Source: a virus. From it: a stretch of 64,000 nucleotides of DNA. The notes beneath the pieces are model-generated. The model saw nothing but the letters and a program-made list of their open reading frames with translations, did no database searches and was not told the DNA's origin. Both the position numbers and the translations under genes were made by a program. The first letter of the stretch is position 1. Each line of letters opens with the position of its first letter. Of the stretch, positions 34,601-42,420 are shown in pieces. The stretch is from the IMG/VR virus record IMGVR_UViG_3300047089_000043, positions 1 through 64,000 of that record; one strand, given 5' to 3'.

Positions 34601-34819
34601 ATGCCGTTTTTCTGCTTCCACGATTACGGTAAGTGGTCCAAGCTTATCGCCGGTAAGAAGCGCAAGACTTGCAAGAAGTGCGGTAACAAGAAAGTTAAGA
34701 ATGCTTCTGCATGGGAGCAGTTTTTCTGTATGCACCGTTATCGCAAGAACCGCCGTCGTAAGGCTGTCATCTTGACTTGCAAGAAGTGCGCCAAGGAAAA
34801 GGAAGGGAAGACCCGATGA
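34601..34819 (+). CDS. Small zinc-ribbon-like basic protein
   Basis: A 72-residue protein with two similar halves, each with FCFHDYGKW or FCMHRYRKN and then CKKCGNKK or CKKCAKEK: an internal duplication of an aromatic-His plus CxxC unit. Very basic. Zinc or nucleic-acid binding is likely; function unknown. Confidence 0.6.
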   Translation: MPFFCFHDYGKWSKLIAGKKRKTCKKCGNKKVKNASAWEQFFCMHRYRKNRRRKAVILTCKKCAKEKEGKTR

Positions 34820-35049
34820 CAATTGAGAACCATGACAACGAAGAAACTGTTGCACAAGGCATTAACCGCATTAACGCGGCGTTCTTCGATGACGCGGGTA
34901 ACCGTGCTTCGGGTCTTTGCCTGGAAGAAATCGGTCTTGACGGCCACGGCGTAGCTAACACGTTGTGGCGCATTTCCGCGCTACTCAAGGAAAGGGCTGG
35001 CGACAGTGGAAAGTTACTACGAAGCGCGAACTACCATTCGGCGCGGTAA
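34816..35049 (+). CDS. Small unknown protein
   Basis: A 77-residue protein (EETVAQGINRINAAFFDDAG, GLDGHGVANTLWRISALL). ATG overlaps the upstream stop; GGAAGGGAAG precedes it. Not recognised. Confidence 0.5.
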   Translation: MTIENHDNEETVAQGINRINAAFFDDAGNRASGLCLEEIGLDGHGVANTLWRISALLKERAGDSGKLLRSANYHSAR

Positions 35050-35218
35050 AGACTTCGACGCTCTCTGGGCTGACTCTGGTCCCGGCGCGGAAGTTGCAGC
35101 ACCGAACAGCACTGACAAGGTAAAGTTCAAGGAAGCTATCGAGCAAATCGGCCCTGATGAAATGTCAGAGATCCGGGCGTTCGATCGCTCACGCAGTGGA
35201 GGTTTTGTAAATGGGTGA
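35006..35218 (+). CDS. Small unknown protein
   Basis: A 70-residue charged protein from GTG 35006, with AAGGAAAGGG nine bases upstream. It overlaps the previous gene by 44 bases and the next by 8. Not recognised. Confidence 0.45.
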   Translation: MESYYEARTTIRRGKDFDALWADSGPGAEVAAPNSTDKVKFKEAIEQIGPDEMSEIRAFDRSRSGGFVNG

Positions 35219-35438
35219 CGAATTTTATCGGCGTGGTTATTCGCCGCTAGATCACATGAAAGCCTATCTGGATCACGACGTGTCTGAAACCACGCGGCTT
35301 TATGAGGAAGCCTTTGGTCTTCCCGCAACCGAACACGAATACACGTCAGAGCAGAACGGCAACACCGTAATCGTGTTCAATACGAAGGTTGTTATTGTCA
35401 CGGAAAGCGGCGACGTTCGAGAGTATGCGAGGGTATAG
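35211..35438 (+). CDS. Small unknown protein
   Basis: A 75-residue protein: helical first half (PLDHMKAYLDHDVSETTRLY), strand pair at the end (NTVIVFNTKVVIVTESGD). GGAGG-like site before ATG. Not recognised. Confidence 0.5.
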   Translation: MGDEFYRRGYSPLDHMKAYLDHDVSETTRLYEEAFGLPATEHEYTSEQNGNTVIVFNTKVVIVTESGDVREYARV

Positions 35439-35716
35439 TGTCTTACCGGATTACGAGTCAGGACTTGCCGGGCCTAGCTAAGCTGGCGGAAGAATGCTCT
35501 GAGGTTGCGCAGTCCGCTGCGAAGATTATCGGTGGCTGTGATAGCCCCGATCAGCTCGCGCACCTTGAGGAAGAAATGGGCGACGTTTACGCCGCGCTGC
35601 GATTCTTCATCGATCATAACCCCGATATCAATTGGGGCCGGATCGCTGACAGGTCCAACGAAAAGGAAATCCGCTGGAATACGAAGCGTGCTAGGAGGCT
35701 TGCACAAAATGGCTGA
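35438..35716 (+). CDS. MazG-like nucleotide pyrophosphohydrolase
   Basis: A 92-residue protein. KLAEECSEVAQSAAK and LEEEMGDVYAALRFF carry the ExxE...ExxD magnesium sites of all-alpha NTP pyrophosphatases (MazG/dUTPase superfamily). These hydrolyse NTPs or dNTPs to monophosphates; phage copies are thought to alter nucleotide or alarmone pools. GTG start overlaps the previous stop. Confidence 0.82.
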   Translation: MSYRITSQDLPGLAKLAEECSEVAQSAAKIIGGCDSPDQLAHLEEEMGDVYAALRFFIDHNPDINWGRIADRSNEKEIRWNTKRARRLAQNG

Positions 35717-35942
35717 ACGTGATAAAGAGAATTTTCTGGTCACCACCATGAATGAGGTAGCGGCAGTATTCCTGTTCTCTAACACAATTGTAGTAGTTGA
35801 GAATGACGGATCGACTAGTACCATCGATCGTTACAATGGGAACTTCGACGGTCACGTGACTCTGGGGAGCTTATGCATATCGCGATCATCGTCTTTACGA
35901 TTGGTGCAGTGGTCAATTTCATCTGCGCAACTCTCAACTTGA
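35709..35942 (+). CDS. Small unknown protein
   Basis: A 77-residue protein (MAERDKENFLVTTMNEVAAV, TIVVVENDGSTSTIDRYNG). The last 23 residues are Ser-rich and overlap another frame by 70 bases, so the true end may be less conserved. Not recognised. Confidence 0.45.
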   Translation: MAERDKENFLVTTMNEVAAVFLFSNTIVVVENDGSTSTIDRYNGNFDGHVTLGSLCISRSSSLRLVQWSISSAQLST

Positions 35943-36025
35943 TTTCGTCACGCAGACACCGCCGCATGATGGCGGCTTACGCAGCACTACTGGAAAAGGG
36001 GTCGGAGGAATGCCGAAGTTCGTAG
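35873..36025 (+). CDS. Single-span membrane peptide
   Basis: A 50-residue protein with one membrane helix (MHIAIIVFTIGAVVNFICAT) and a basic/charged tail. TGGGGAG precedes the ATG. It ends inside the start of the polymerase gene and carries that gene's GGAGG site. Not recognised. Confidence 0.5.
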   Translation: MHIAIIVFTIGAVVNFICATLNLISSRRHRRMMAAYAALLEKGSEECRSS

Positions 36026-37770
36026 GATTCGACCTTGAAACTAACGACGCTTCCCAGCTATTTAAAGACCCGGTAGGCGAATTCGTTAGGGTCGGTGGTT
36101 GGATGACCGACAATGGTCCGAAGACTACGGCCGATATTGAGGGCGAATTGATTCCCGCGCTGGACAAAGCGGAGTACATTCACGCTCACAACTTCTTTGG
36201 TTTCGACGGCTTGGCGCTGGCGTATCATTACCCGGAACAAGTAGACTGGGAAAAGCTGGCCGCTAAGTCACTGGACACAATGGTTCTCGAAAGGCTAAGG
36301 CGTCCACCAGAAGCTAGGGATGTGGGCGGATCTAAGGACCGCTACGACCTTACCGAAAGCTGCCGGAATAACGGCGTCGAGGGCAAGACCGACAATCTTA
36401 AGGAATTGGCCGCTAAGCATGGCGGCCTAGATCAGATTCCCTTGGACGATCCCGAGTACCTTTCATATCTGGAAGGTGATTTGGTAGCAGGGCAAGCTTT
36501 GTTTGACAGGGTATTCGATCGGATACCTAGCAAGAAGTATGCCAAGCGAGAATTCGAGGTTGAGTCTTGGCTAGGCCGAATGACGCTGAATGGTTTCCGC
36601 GTCGATCAGGAATTGCTGGCTAAGCGCATTAAACAAACCGAGGCTCGTAAGCAGCGGGCTATGCACGCCTTGGCCAATGATTACGGATTGCCACTGGGCC
36701 GTTTGGGTTGGACCGGGCGCAAACCTAACAAGAAGGAAGTATGGGAAGAATTCAAGGCCCCCTTCCGAACGCAAGAAGGTAAGGAATGGCTTGCCGATGC
36801 GTGGCATTCATTCGGAGTTGTCAATCCTCCCGTTACGGAAACTAAAGAACTGGCCACAGGTGCCGACGCTCTGCGGGAAATGATCGAAACGGATATCTTG
36901 CATCCTGATCTAGTCAATGTCCTTGAACTAATGATGATCGTTACAACCAGTCGCACGGTTTATCAGACGGTTGACGATTACCTAGTCGGTGATAGAGTAT
37001 TCCCCCATATCAATATGGGCCAGGCATCAGGACGTTCCAGCGTTACTAAGCCGGGGCTAACCGTATTCGGTAAGAAGGGCTTGAGGTACCACGAACGCGA
37101 TGTGTTCATTGGTGAACCGGGCTGGGTAGTATTCACTTGTGACCTTAGCCAGGTTGACATGCGGGGAATTGCAGGGCTTAGTGGTGACAGGAATTATGCG
37201 GCGTTGTTCGAGAATGGCCGCGATCCTCACTCTGAGATTGCGATGAAGTTCTTTGGCAGCGTTGCATTCCGCGATAAGATCAAGCCTATTACTCACGGTG
37301 CTAACTACGGTCTGGGTAAGAATAAGCTGATTAAGCAGGGCCACGATCCGAAGGTAGTTAACGACTACTTCCGCGAACGCGAAATGCAGTTTCAGACGTT
37401 GATGAATTGGCAGCGGAACATTCGTGCAGAGGCGCGAGCCGGGCTGATTAACAATGGCTGGGGTCGCTTGATGAAATGCGATCCCGATCGCGTTTACACT
37501 CAGGCACCCGCGCTAATGGGTCAGGGCTGCGCCGCTGATATTCTAAAGCAGTGCATTCTTAGATTGCCTGCTAGCGTGCGGCCATATGTGCGAGTGACAG
37601 TTCACGACGAGATCGTGTTCTGCTGCCCGATCGATATTGTCGAAGACGTTATGCGAGTCGTAAAGGCTGCAATGACTTGGGAATGGCATTCGCCCAGCGG
37701 GCTTATCATTCCTATTGAATGCGACATCGCCGGTCCTGCGAATTCGTGGGGCGCAACTTGCGCTAAGTAA
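36010..37770 (+). CDS. Family A DNA polymerase
   Basis: A 586-residue replicative polymerase. The N-terminal 3'-5' exonuclease has FDLET (Asp8, Glu10), HNFFGFD and the YLEGDLVAG third motif near 160. The polymerase has motif A TCDLSQVDMR (Asp near 378), motif B PITHGANYGLG and motif C VHDEIVF (Asp near 533). No 5'-3' exonuclease domain. GGAGG is directly before the ATG. Main replication enzyme of the phage. Confidence 0.96.
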   Translation: MPKFVGFDLETNDASQLFKDPVGEFVRVGGWMTDNGPKTTADIEGELIPALDKAEYIHAHNFFGFDGLALAYHYPEQVDWEKLAAKSLDTMVLERLRRPPEARDVGGSKDRYDLTESCRNNGVEGKTDNLKELAAKHGGLDQIPLDDPEYLSYLEGDLVAGQALFDRVFDRIPSKKYAKREFEVESWLGRMTLNGFRVDQELLAKRIKQTEARKQRAMHALANDYGLPLGRLGWTGRKPNKKEVWEEFKAPFRTQEGKEWLADAWHSFGVVNPPVTETKELATGADALREMIETDILHPDLVNVLELMMIVTTSRTVYQTVDDYLVGDRVFPHINMGQASGRSSVTKPGLTVFGKKGLRYHERDVFIGEPGWVVFTCDLSQVDMRGIAGLSGDRNYAALFENGRDPHSEIAMKFFGSVAFRDKIKPITHGANYGLGKNKLIKQGHDPKVVNDYFREREMQFQTLMNWQRNIRAEARAGLINNGWGRLMKCDPDRVYTQAPALMGQGCAADILKQCILRLPASVRPYVRVTVHDEIVFCCPIDIVEDVMRVVKAAMTWEWHSPSGLIIPIECDIAGPANSWGATCAK

Positions 37771-37779
37771 GGAAACTGA

Positions 37780-37896
37780 ATGACCTTCTGCCAAGAATGC
37801 GGACGGCAAATCCGCCTAGACATTACCCGCAACGGCAATCCATGGTACCATGTTAACAATAGCACGGACCACGAAGCGGAACCGGGAGACTCATAA
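37780..37896 (+). CDS. Very short zinc-finger-like protein
   Basis: A 38-residue protein (MTFCQECGRQIRLDITRNG, WYHVNN), with one CxxC and a His that could complete a zinc site. AAGGAAAC precedes; the stop overlaps the next ATG. Not recognised. Confidence 0.45.
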   Translation: MTFCQECGRQIRLDITRNGNPWYHVNNSTDHEAEPGDS

Positions 37897-38012
37897 TGGA
37901 CGAATTCACGTATGGCTTTAATACAGGCCACAGGAATTCCGTGACACTGCTTTACTTCATGGGCTGGTGGTTCGGTTGGTATGTGGGGATGGTGGAAAGG
38001 CTCTATGTATGA
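37896..38012 (+). CDS. Very short hydrophobic protein
   Basis: A 38-residue peptide with an aromatic membrane-like stretch (VTLLYFMGWWFGWYVGMVE). Starts on the previous stop (TAATGG). Not recognised. Confidence 0.4.
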   Translation: MDEFTYGFNTGHRNSVTLLYFMGWWFGWYVGMVERLYV

Positions 38013-38121
38013 TAAATGGAAAACCCGTATCGCGGTAGCGCTCATTTATCTGGCGGGCGGTCTGGGTTTGATCCTTACCATTATGATAATCGCGGATCTG
38101 GCAAGGTCCACTAATGGCTAA
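38005..38121 (+). CDS. Single-span membrane peptide
   Basis: A 38-residue protein: MYDKWKTR then one membrane helix (IAVALIYLAGGLGLILTIMI). GAAAGG precedes the ATG. Overlaps both neighbours by 8 bases. Not recognised. Confidence 0.5.
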   Translation: MYDKWKTRIAVALIYLAGGLGLILTIMIIADLARSTNG

Positions 38122-38212
38122 CCTACTCGACGCACTCTGCACTTGCCCCGAATTCTGGCGAGGGCAACGAAAACGACCTATCTGTGTAGTTCACGAAAAG
38201 GAAAAGGATTAA
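38114..38212 (+). CDS. Very short Cys-containing protein
   Basis: A 32-residue basic peptide (LLDALCTCPEFWRGQRKRP). Start overlaps the previous stop, and the next gene starts right after its stop. Translation is plausible but unproven. Confidence 0.35.
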   Translation: MANLLDALCTCPEFWRGQRKRPICVVHEKEKD

Positions 38213-38644
38213 ATGTTTCTATTCAATAGCTCATTCTGGCGCTCCGTGCCCGGTGTGCTGCTTGGCATCGCGGTAGTAGTTGGGACCGTTGTCGGTATGT
38301 GGCAGGTGGGCTGGATTTTCCACACGGCCAATACTAACCGCGACGCAACGCTACGGCAGCACGGCGTAGGTAATCAGTCCGCAATGGTAAGCGAGATTCC
38401 GCAGAAGATCGCGGATGTTCAGCGCTATACATTGCAGATTGACAATCCCGCTTATGCTAACATGAAGAACGATATTAAGCAAAGCCGGTCTTATGCTGCT
38501 CAGCTCGTTTGCGGAGACGCCGCCCAGCTTAACTCTCTCACCGAAATCGCCCCGGCTGATCAGTCGTGGGTCACAACTAACTGTGTCGGTGGAGAACTTT
38601 CCGCCACTAGCGTTTACGCAGTAACCAGTCAGCCCGGACAGTAA
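38213..38644 (+). CDS. Membrane-anchored protein with extracellular domain
   Basis: A 143-residue protein: one N-terminal membrane helix (VPGVLLGIAVVVGTVVGMW, residues 12-32), then a soluble domain with two cysteines (VCGDAAQ, TTNCVGGE) that could form a disulphide outside the cell. AAAAGGATTAA precedes the ATG. Adjacent to a lipoprotein gene; could act at the cell surface. Confidence 0.6.
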   Translation: MFLFNSSFWRSVPGVLLGIAVVVGTVVGMWQVGWIFHTANTNRDATLRQHGVGNQSAMVSEIPQKIADVQRYTLQIDNPAYANMKNDIKQSRSYAAQLVCGDAAQLNSLTEIAPADQSWVTTNCVGGELSATSVYAVTSQPGQ

Positions 38645-38654
38645 AGGAAATCAA

Positions 38655-39275
38655 TTGAATATCAGTCGTAGGATCAAGTCTGCTATCGTCATTAGCTCTG
38701 TTACTGCAATGGGCCTCGGCCTAGCTGCATGTACTTCTAGCAGCACGGTAGGTACCAATGTCGAGCAACGTCAGTCGAATAACCAGCTAACGCAGTACAC
38801 CCAGTCGCAGCCCATCCCCTATTTCAAGTGGAGTCTTGAGCGTCAGATCCTTATTGACGCCGAAGTAGCATCGGCGCAGGGCGATCAGTCCACTAGCTTT
38901 TTCTTCAACTTCGGAGTTCAGGACCCGATTCTAGTGTGTACTTCACTGGGTAATGCGGTACCGGATAGCGCTCAGCTTTCCAATCCTGAACAGGTAGTGG
39001 GTAACAAGCAGAATAAGGTTCTGCCTTCTGGTCAGTGGACTACCTTGCCACAGATGGAGCCTTTCGGCATTCATACCTCGCCGTCTTCGGTTGGTACTTA
39101 CGCTATCTGCATCATCAACGGTAAGCCGGTATTGCAGCGTGCAGAGGAAACTGTGCATACCGTAATGGCCCCGGCTACGTGGGATGCAGCGAAGCATCAG
39201 ATTGTCATTACCGGCAATCCGACGACTCAGGTAACGACGACTCCCCCGGCCAGTGTCACGAATGGCAACAAGTAA
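38655..39275 (+). CDS. Lipoprotein
   Basis: A 206-residue protein from TTG 38655 with a basic n-region (NISRRIKS), hydrophobic core and lipobox LAAC at residues 23-26, so the mature protein would be lipid-anchored at Cys26. The mature part is polar with a Thr/Pro tail. Phage lipoproteins often block superinfection, but this role is not shown here. Confidence 0.75.
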   Translation: MNISRRIKSAIVISSVTAMGLGLAACTSSSTVGTNVEQRQSNNQLTQYTQSQPIPYFKWSLERQILIDAEVASAQGDQSTSFFFNFGVQDPILVCTSLGNAVPDSAQLSNPEQVVGNKQNKVLPSGQWTTLPQMEPFGIHTSPSSVGTYAICIINGKPVLQRAEETVHTVMAPATWDAAKHQIVITGNPTTQVTTTPPASVTNGNK

Positions 39276-39338
39276 ATCGTTATCGTGGAGCGCGGCGAGA
39301 TCCGCGCTCTGCCATATCAATTTAGTTTTGGAGATCTG

Positions 39339-39821
39339 ATGACTACCGAAGAACAGATTGACAGCCTGATACTAGACTACCGGGACTATCAGTTGAAGCG
39401 CACTAGAGCAGTTCGCAGGTTCAATACTGAATACGTCGCAACCTTGGATGCACGGCTCAGGAACACACGGGAGAAATTGGATCTCGTGATGGCAGCGCAG
39501 CAAGCGGAAAAATACTTTGTAGAGCACAAGGGGCCGCTAAGTATCCAGACGACCGATGAACCAACCGTGGCAGACTGGCGGCGCGTAGCTGCCCGCTACG
39601 CCGAGACTGGCAGTGAAGAAGACTACGATCTGATGCTTAACCTGGTTCGCTTGGACCATCCGGTACCTAACCTGTCGGCAGAGTCGGAACCAGTTAAAAC
39701 TACTAGGAAATCGCTGGGCGATATCACCCTGGAGCAGATCTGGTATGGATCACGATGGTACGTACTGATATTCACGCTCTGGATTATAGCCATTGTAGTC
39801 GGCCTCAATCTATTCACGTAA
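39339..39821 (+). CDS. Tail-anchored membrane protein with coiled coil
   Basis: A 160-residue protein: helical N-terminal part (TTEEQIDSLILDYRDYQLKR) and a C-terminal membrane helix (WYVLIFTLWIIAIVVGLNLF). ATG 39339 follows GGAG; the open frame reaches back to 39285. Not recognised. Confidence 0.55.
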   Translation: MTTEEQIDSLILDYRDYQLKRTRAVRRFNTEYVATLDARLRNTREKLDLVMAAQQAEKYFVEHKGPLSIQTTDEPTVADWRRVAARYAETGSEEDYDLMLNLVRLDHPVPNLSAESEPVKTTRKSLGDITLEQIWYGSRWYVLIFTLWIIAIVVGLNLFT

Positions 39822-39836
39822 AGAACGGACATAACT

Positions 39837-40145
39837 ATGAAATTCCTATCGCCCTGGATTAGCAGGCGGGATCACAACGCGACGATAAGACTTTACGAGG
39901 ATTTCATCGCAGAGGATCACGCCACGATTATTAGCCTGCGTGAGAGAATCACATATCTCGAAAGAGAACGGGAAGCTATCCGGCTCGCGTCACTGACTCC
40001 CGAGCCGCAGCCAATTACAATTCTAAACTCACTGGATGCAGCCTTGGACGAAACTGCCCAAGTTATAGAAGCTGCCTTTGATGAAGATCTCGACCGCTGG
40101 GAAGCTGAGGGCGGCGCAATTGTCGATGACGGAAACGGGAAGTAA
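39837..40145 (+). CDS. Small coiled-coil protein
   Basis: A 102-residue protein with a heptad helix (ATIISLRERITYLEREREAI) and an acidic second half. Stop overlaps the next start. Not recognised. Confidence 0.5.
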   Translation: MKFLSPWISRRDHNATIRLYEDFIAEDHATIISLRERITYLEREREAIRLASLTPEPQPITILNSLDAALDETAQVIEAAFDEDLDRWEAEGGAIVDDGNGK

Positions 40146-40417
40146 TGGATTGCCTAATCTGTGTCGAGCACTTCGATACTGACATGCTGAACCATATCAG
40201 GCTAATGCATCCCGAAGTTATGGACCAGAAGACCAGGCAAGAACTGCTGAGTCTTAAGCCGGTTACTCTCGCGATGCACGCCGATGACCACGTATGCGAA
40301 AAGTGTGATCAGCAGTTCCGTACCGGAATGTACTTTGGTGAATCGTTTGAAGGGATGTTTCAGGGAATGCCCATTGTCAGCCTTATCTGCGGCGACTGTT
40401 TTATGGTGGTCGAATGA
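40145..40417 (+). CDS. Zinc-finger protein
   Basis: A 90-residue protein with two possible zinc sites: CLICVEHF with HIRLMHPE (C2H2-like, residues 3-23) and CEKCDQQF with CGDCF (residues 51-86). Likely nucleic-acid or protein binding. Not assigned to a family. Confidence 0.55.
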   Translation: MDCLICVEHFDTDMLNHIRLMHPEVMDQKTRQELLSLKPVTLAMHADDHVCEKCDQQFRTGMYFGESFEGMFQGMPIVSLICGDCFMVVE

Positions 40418-40677
40418 GGCACCGCGTTCATCCACTTGACGCTTACCCCGATTCATGGCGCTGCGTGTGTAACGAGATCTTTCGCTCTGATAGCGGCTGG
40501 GCTATTTGTCCCAATTCTGAGGTAAAAGGATTCGTTCGCAAGTACGGACCCAACTGGTTCCATTACGTCAGCATTGACGGCGAGCCTACTTTGCGTGGAC
40601 AGACTGATTCGTGGGATGAATCATTCAGGCGGGTACTCAGAAACGTTGCAGCTATGCGCCCGGTAAAAACAGGTTGA
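40414..40677 (+). CDS. Small unknown protein
   Basis: An 87-residue protein with three cysteines (WRCVCNEIF, WAICPNSE) and aromatic residues. Last gene before the internal promoter at 40674; its end overlaps the -35 box. Not recognised. Confidence 0.5.
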   Translation: MRHRVHPLDAYPDSWRCVCNEIFRSDSGWAICPNSEVKGFVRKYGPNWFHYVSIDGEPTLRGQTDSWDESFRRVLRNVAAMRPVKTG

Positions 40678-40703
40678 CAGATCGCCGCCCAGTATGGTAA
40701 GGT
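40674..40703 (+). promoter_or_regulatory. Promoter of rtcB
   Basis: TTGACA (40674-40679), an 18-base spacer ending AGTATGG, and TAAGGT (40698-40703). The -10 region block AGTATGGTAAGGT nearly equals that of the promoter at 31997. Transcript would start about 25 bases before rtcB ATG 40735. Confidence 0.8.
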
Positions 40704-40734
40704 GGATCTAGCAGGTTCACAGAAAGAGGATTCA

Positions 40735-41886
40735 ATGGGAAACATTACAAGGATTAATGATCATCTGCTTGTGTGGGGTGCAGCGAATATCGATCCAGCG
40801 GCGATCAGTCAAGCCTGTGATGTTGCTAGTCTGCCTTTTGTGGTCGGTCATGCGTCCCTGATGCCTGACGGTCATGTAGGCTTCGGTCCTATTGGCCTGG
40901 TCCTCCCGACTAAGGGTGCGGTTGTTCCGTCACTCGTTGGGGTTGACATCGGGTGCGGCATGATCGCGCTTGAGACTAACCTAACGCTGGACGATCTTCC
41001 TGATTCACTCGACAAGCTTTACGCGCTGATCGCGAAGGCGATTCCGGCAGGCGTCGGTCAGGGATTTGATGCGCGGGACCATAATCTGCCTGACATTAAC
41101 CGTGTTAATCTCGACCAAAAGGAATTGTCGCGAGCGGAAACGCAGTTTGGTACTCTGGGCTCTGGTAACCATTTCGTAGAGCTGTGCGTGGATGAGCGCG
41201 GCCATATCTGGCTAGTGCTGCATTCAGGTTCTCGCGGCGTGGGTAACCTCATCGCGAAGAAGCACATGGATACCGCACGAGAGCTTATGAAGCTGTACCA
41301 CATCAAGCTTAACGACCCGACGTATTCATATCTGGTCGAAGGTACTCCTGAATTCGAGGCGTACATTAATGACATGCTGTGGGCGCAGGACTACGCAATG
41401 GGTAACCGCGTGAAGATGATGCGGAATGCTTTCCAGTCGCTAGTCAAGGTAGTTCCTCATGCGTCGGTTATGCAGCAGATTAACTGCCACCATAACTACT
41501 GCGAAAAGGAACACCACCTTGGGCAGGATGTTTGGCTGACCCGTAAGGGCGCGATTCGTATGCGTCTTGGTGACATGGGGATTATCCCCGGCTCTATGGG
41601 TACGAACACGTATATCGTTCGTGGCCTGCAAAGTGACGCGGCGTTCCATTCAGCATCTCACGGTGCGGGGCGTAAGATGTCACGGCGTCAGGCACGGGAA
41701 ACCTTTTCGCCTTCTGACTTGCGGTATGCAATGTCGGATAAGACGTGGGGAACTATGTCCGCGAAGAAGCTGACTGACGAGCATCCCGGTGCTTACAAGT
41801 CGATCAAGGATGTTATGGCATCGCAGTCGGACTTGTGTGCAATTGAGCACGAGCTGACTCAGGTGCTAAACTACAAGGGAGCTTAA
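40735..41886 (+). CDS. rtcB: RtcB-type RNA ligase
   Basis: A 383-residue protein. GVDIGCGM (manganese Cys), LGSGNHF, HSGSRGVG, INCHHNY, GSMGTNTYIVRG and SHGAGR (the last two framing the GTP/guanylylated-His centre) are the RtcB motifs in order and intact. RtcB joins 2',3'-cyclic phosphate ends to 5'-OH ends, as left by ribotoxins that cut tRNA. It has its own strong promoter and AAAGAGGA ribosome site. Likely counters host tRNA-cutting defence (inference). Confidence 0.95.
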   Translation: MGNITRINDHLLVWGAANIDPAAISQACDVASLPFVVGHASLMPDGHVGFGPIGLVLPTKGAVVPSLVGVDIGCGMIALETNLTLDDLPDSLDKLYALIAKAIPAGVGQGFDARDHNLPDINRVNLDQKELSRAETQFGTLGSGNHFVELCVDERGHIWLVLHSGSRGVGNLIAKKHMDTARELMKLYHIKLNDPTYSYLVEGTPEFEAYINDMLWAQDYAMGNRVKMMRNAFQSLVKVVPHASVMQQINCHHNYCEKEHHLGQDVWLTRKGAIRMRLGDMGIIPGSMGTNTYIVRGLQSDAAFHSASHGAGRKMSRRQARETFSPSDLRYAMSDKTWGTMSAKKLTDEHPGAYKSIKDVMASQSDLCAIEHELTQVLNYKGA

Positions 41887-41889
41887 TCC

Positions 41890-42420
41890 ATGTCCGATTA
41901 CAAGATGGTCATGTCCGAAGAATTCATCGGCACTGTAAAGCGCGGTGCATTCGACCATTGGGTAGGCGAGACTGTTCCTGTTCGCGGACCTGATAGGCAG
42001 ATTATCGGTGAGGCTACTGTAACTAGCGTGGATCATCGCGATGATGGTACGGTTGCTGTAGAGGTTTCGACAGAGCTGGCTCTGGATTATGATGGGCTGG
42101 CTCGCATTACAGGTACGTTGTGCGGTCGGGATTCCATGAGTTTCGCGCCTGTGGAACCTGACCCGCCAATGCCTTTGCTTGACGCTCTGGTCGGTAAGGG
42201 TCATTGGCACTGGGATGACGATACACCTCGGGTTAGACTGCCGCACCATCCTATGCGTGACGATGATGTCGCCAAGTGGCTTAAGGCAAAGAGGGATTCG
42301 TGGGGTGAGAATTCGTTCTCATACACCGCTATCGATGAGCTGCTAGACGAGTACCGGGCTAGGGCCGACTACGGTTTTACTCTCGACCACGATATGTCCG
42401 AATTGGAAGGACGGTGGTAA
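41890..42420 (+). CDS. Unknown protein
   Basis: A 176-residue acidic protein (GEATVTSVDHRDDGTVAVEV, ending DMSELEGRW) in the same transcript as rtcB. A first beta-rich half and a helical second half (DDDVAKWLKAKRDSWG). Not recognised. Confidence 0.55.
   Translation: MSDYKMVMSEEFIGTVKRGAFDHWVGETVPVRGPDRQIIGEATVTSVDHRDDGTVAVEVSTELALDYDGLARITGTLCGRDSMSFAPVEPDPPMPLLDALVGKGHWHWDDDTPRVRLPHHPMRDDDVAKWLKAKRDSWGENSFSYTAIDELLDEYRARADYGFTLDHDMSELEGRW

Noticed and set aside
35820-35942. Ending of the 77-residue frame as a true conserved tail
   Set aside because: The Ser-rich end is read through another gene's start; I keep the gene but do not interpret its tail.
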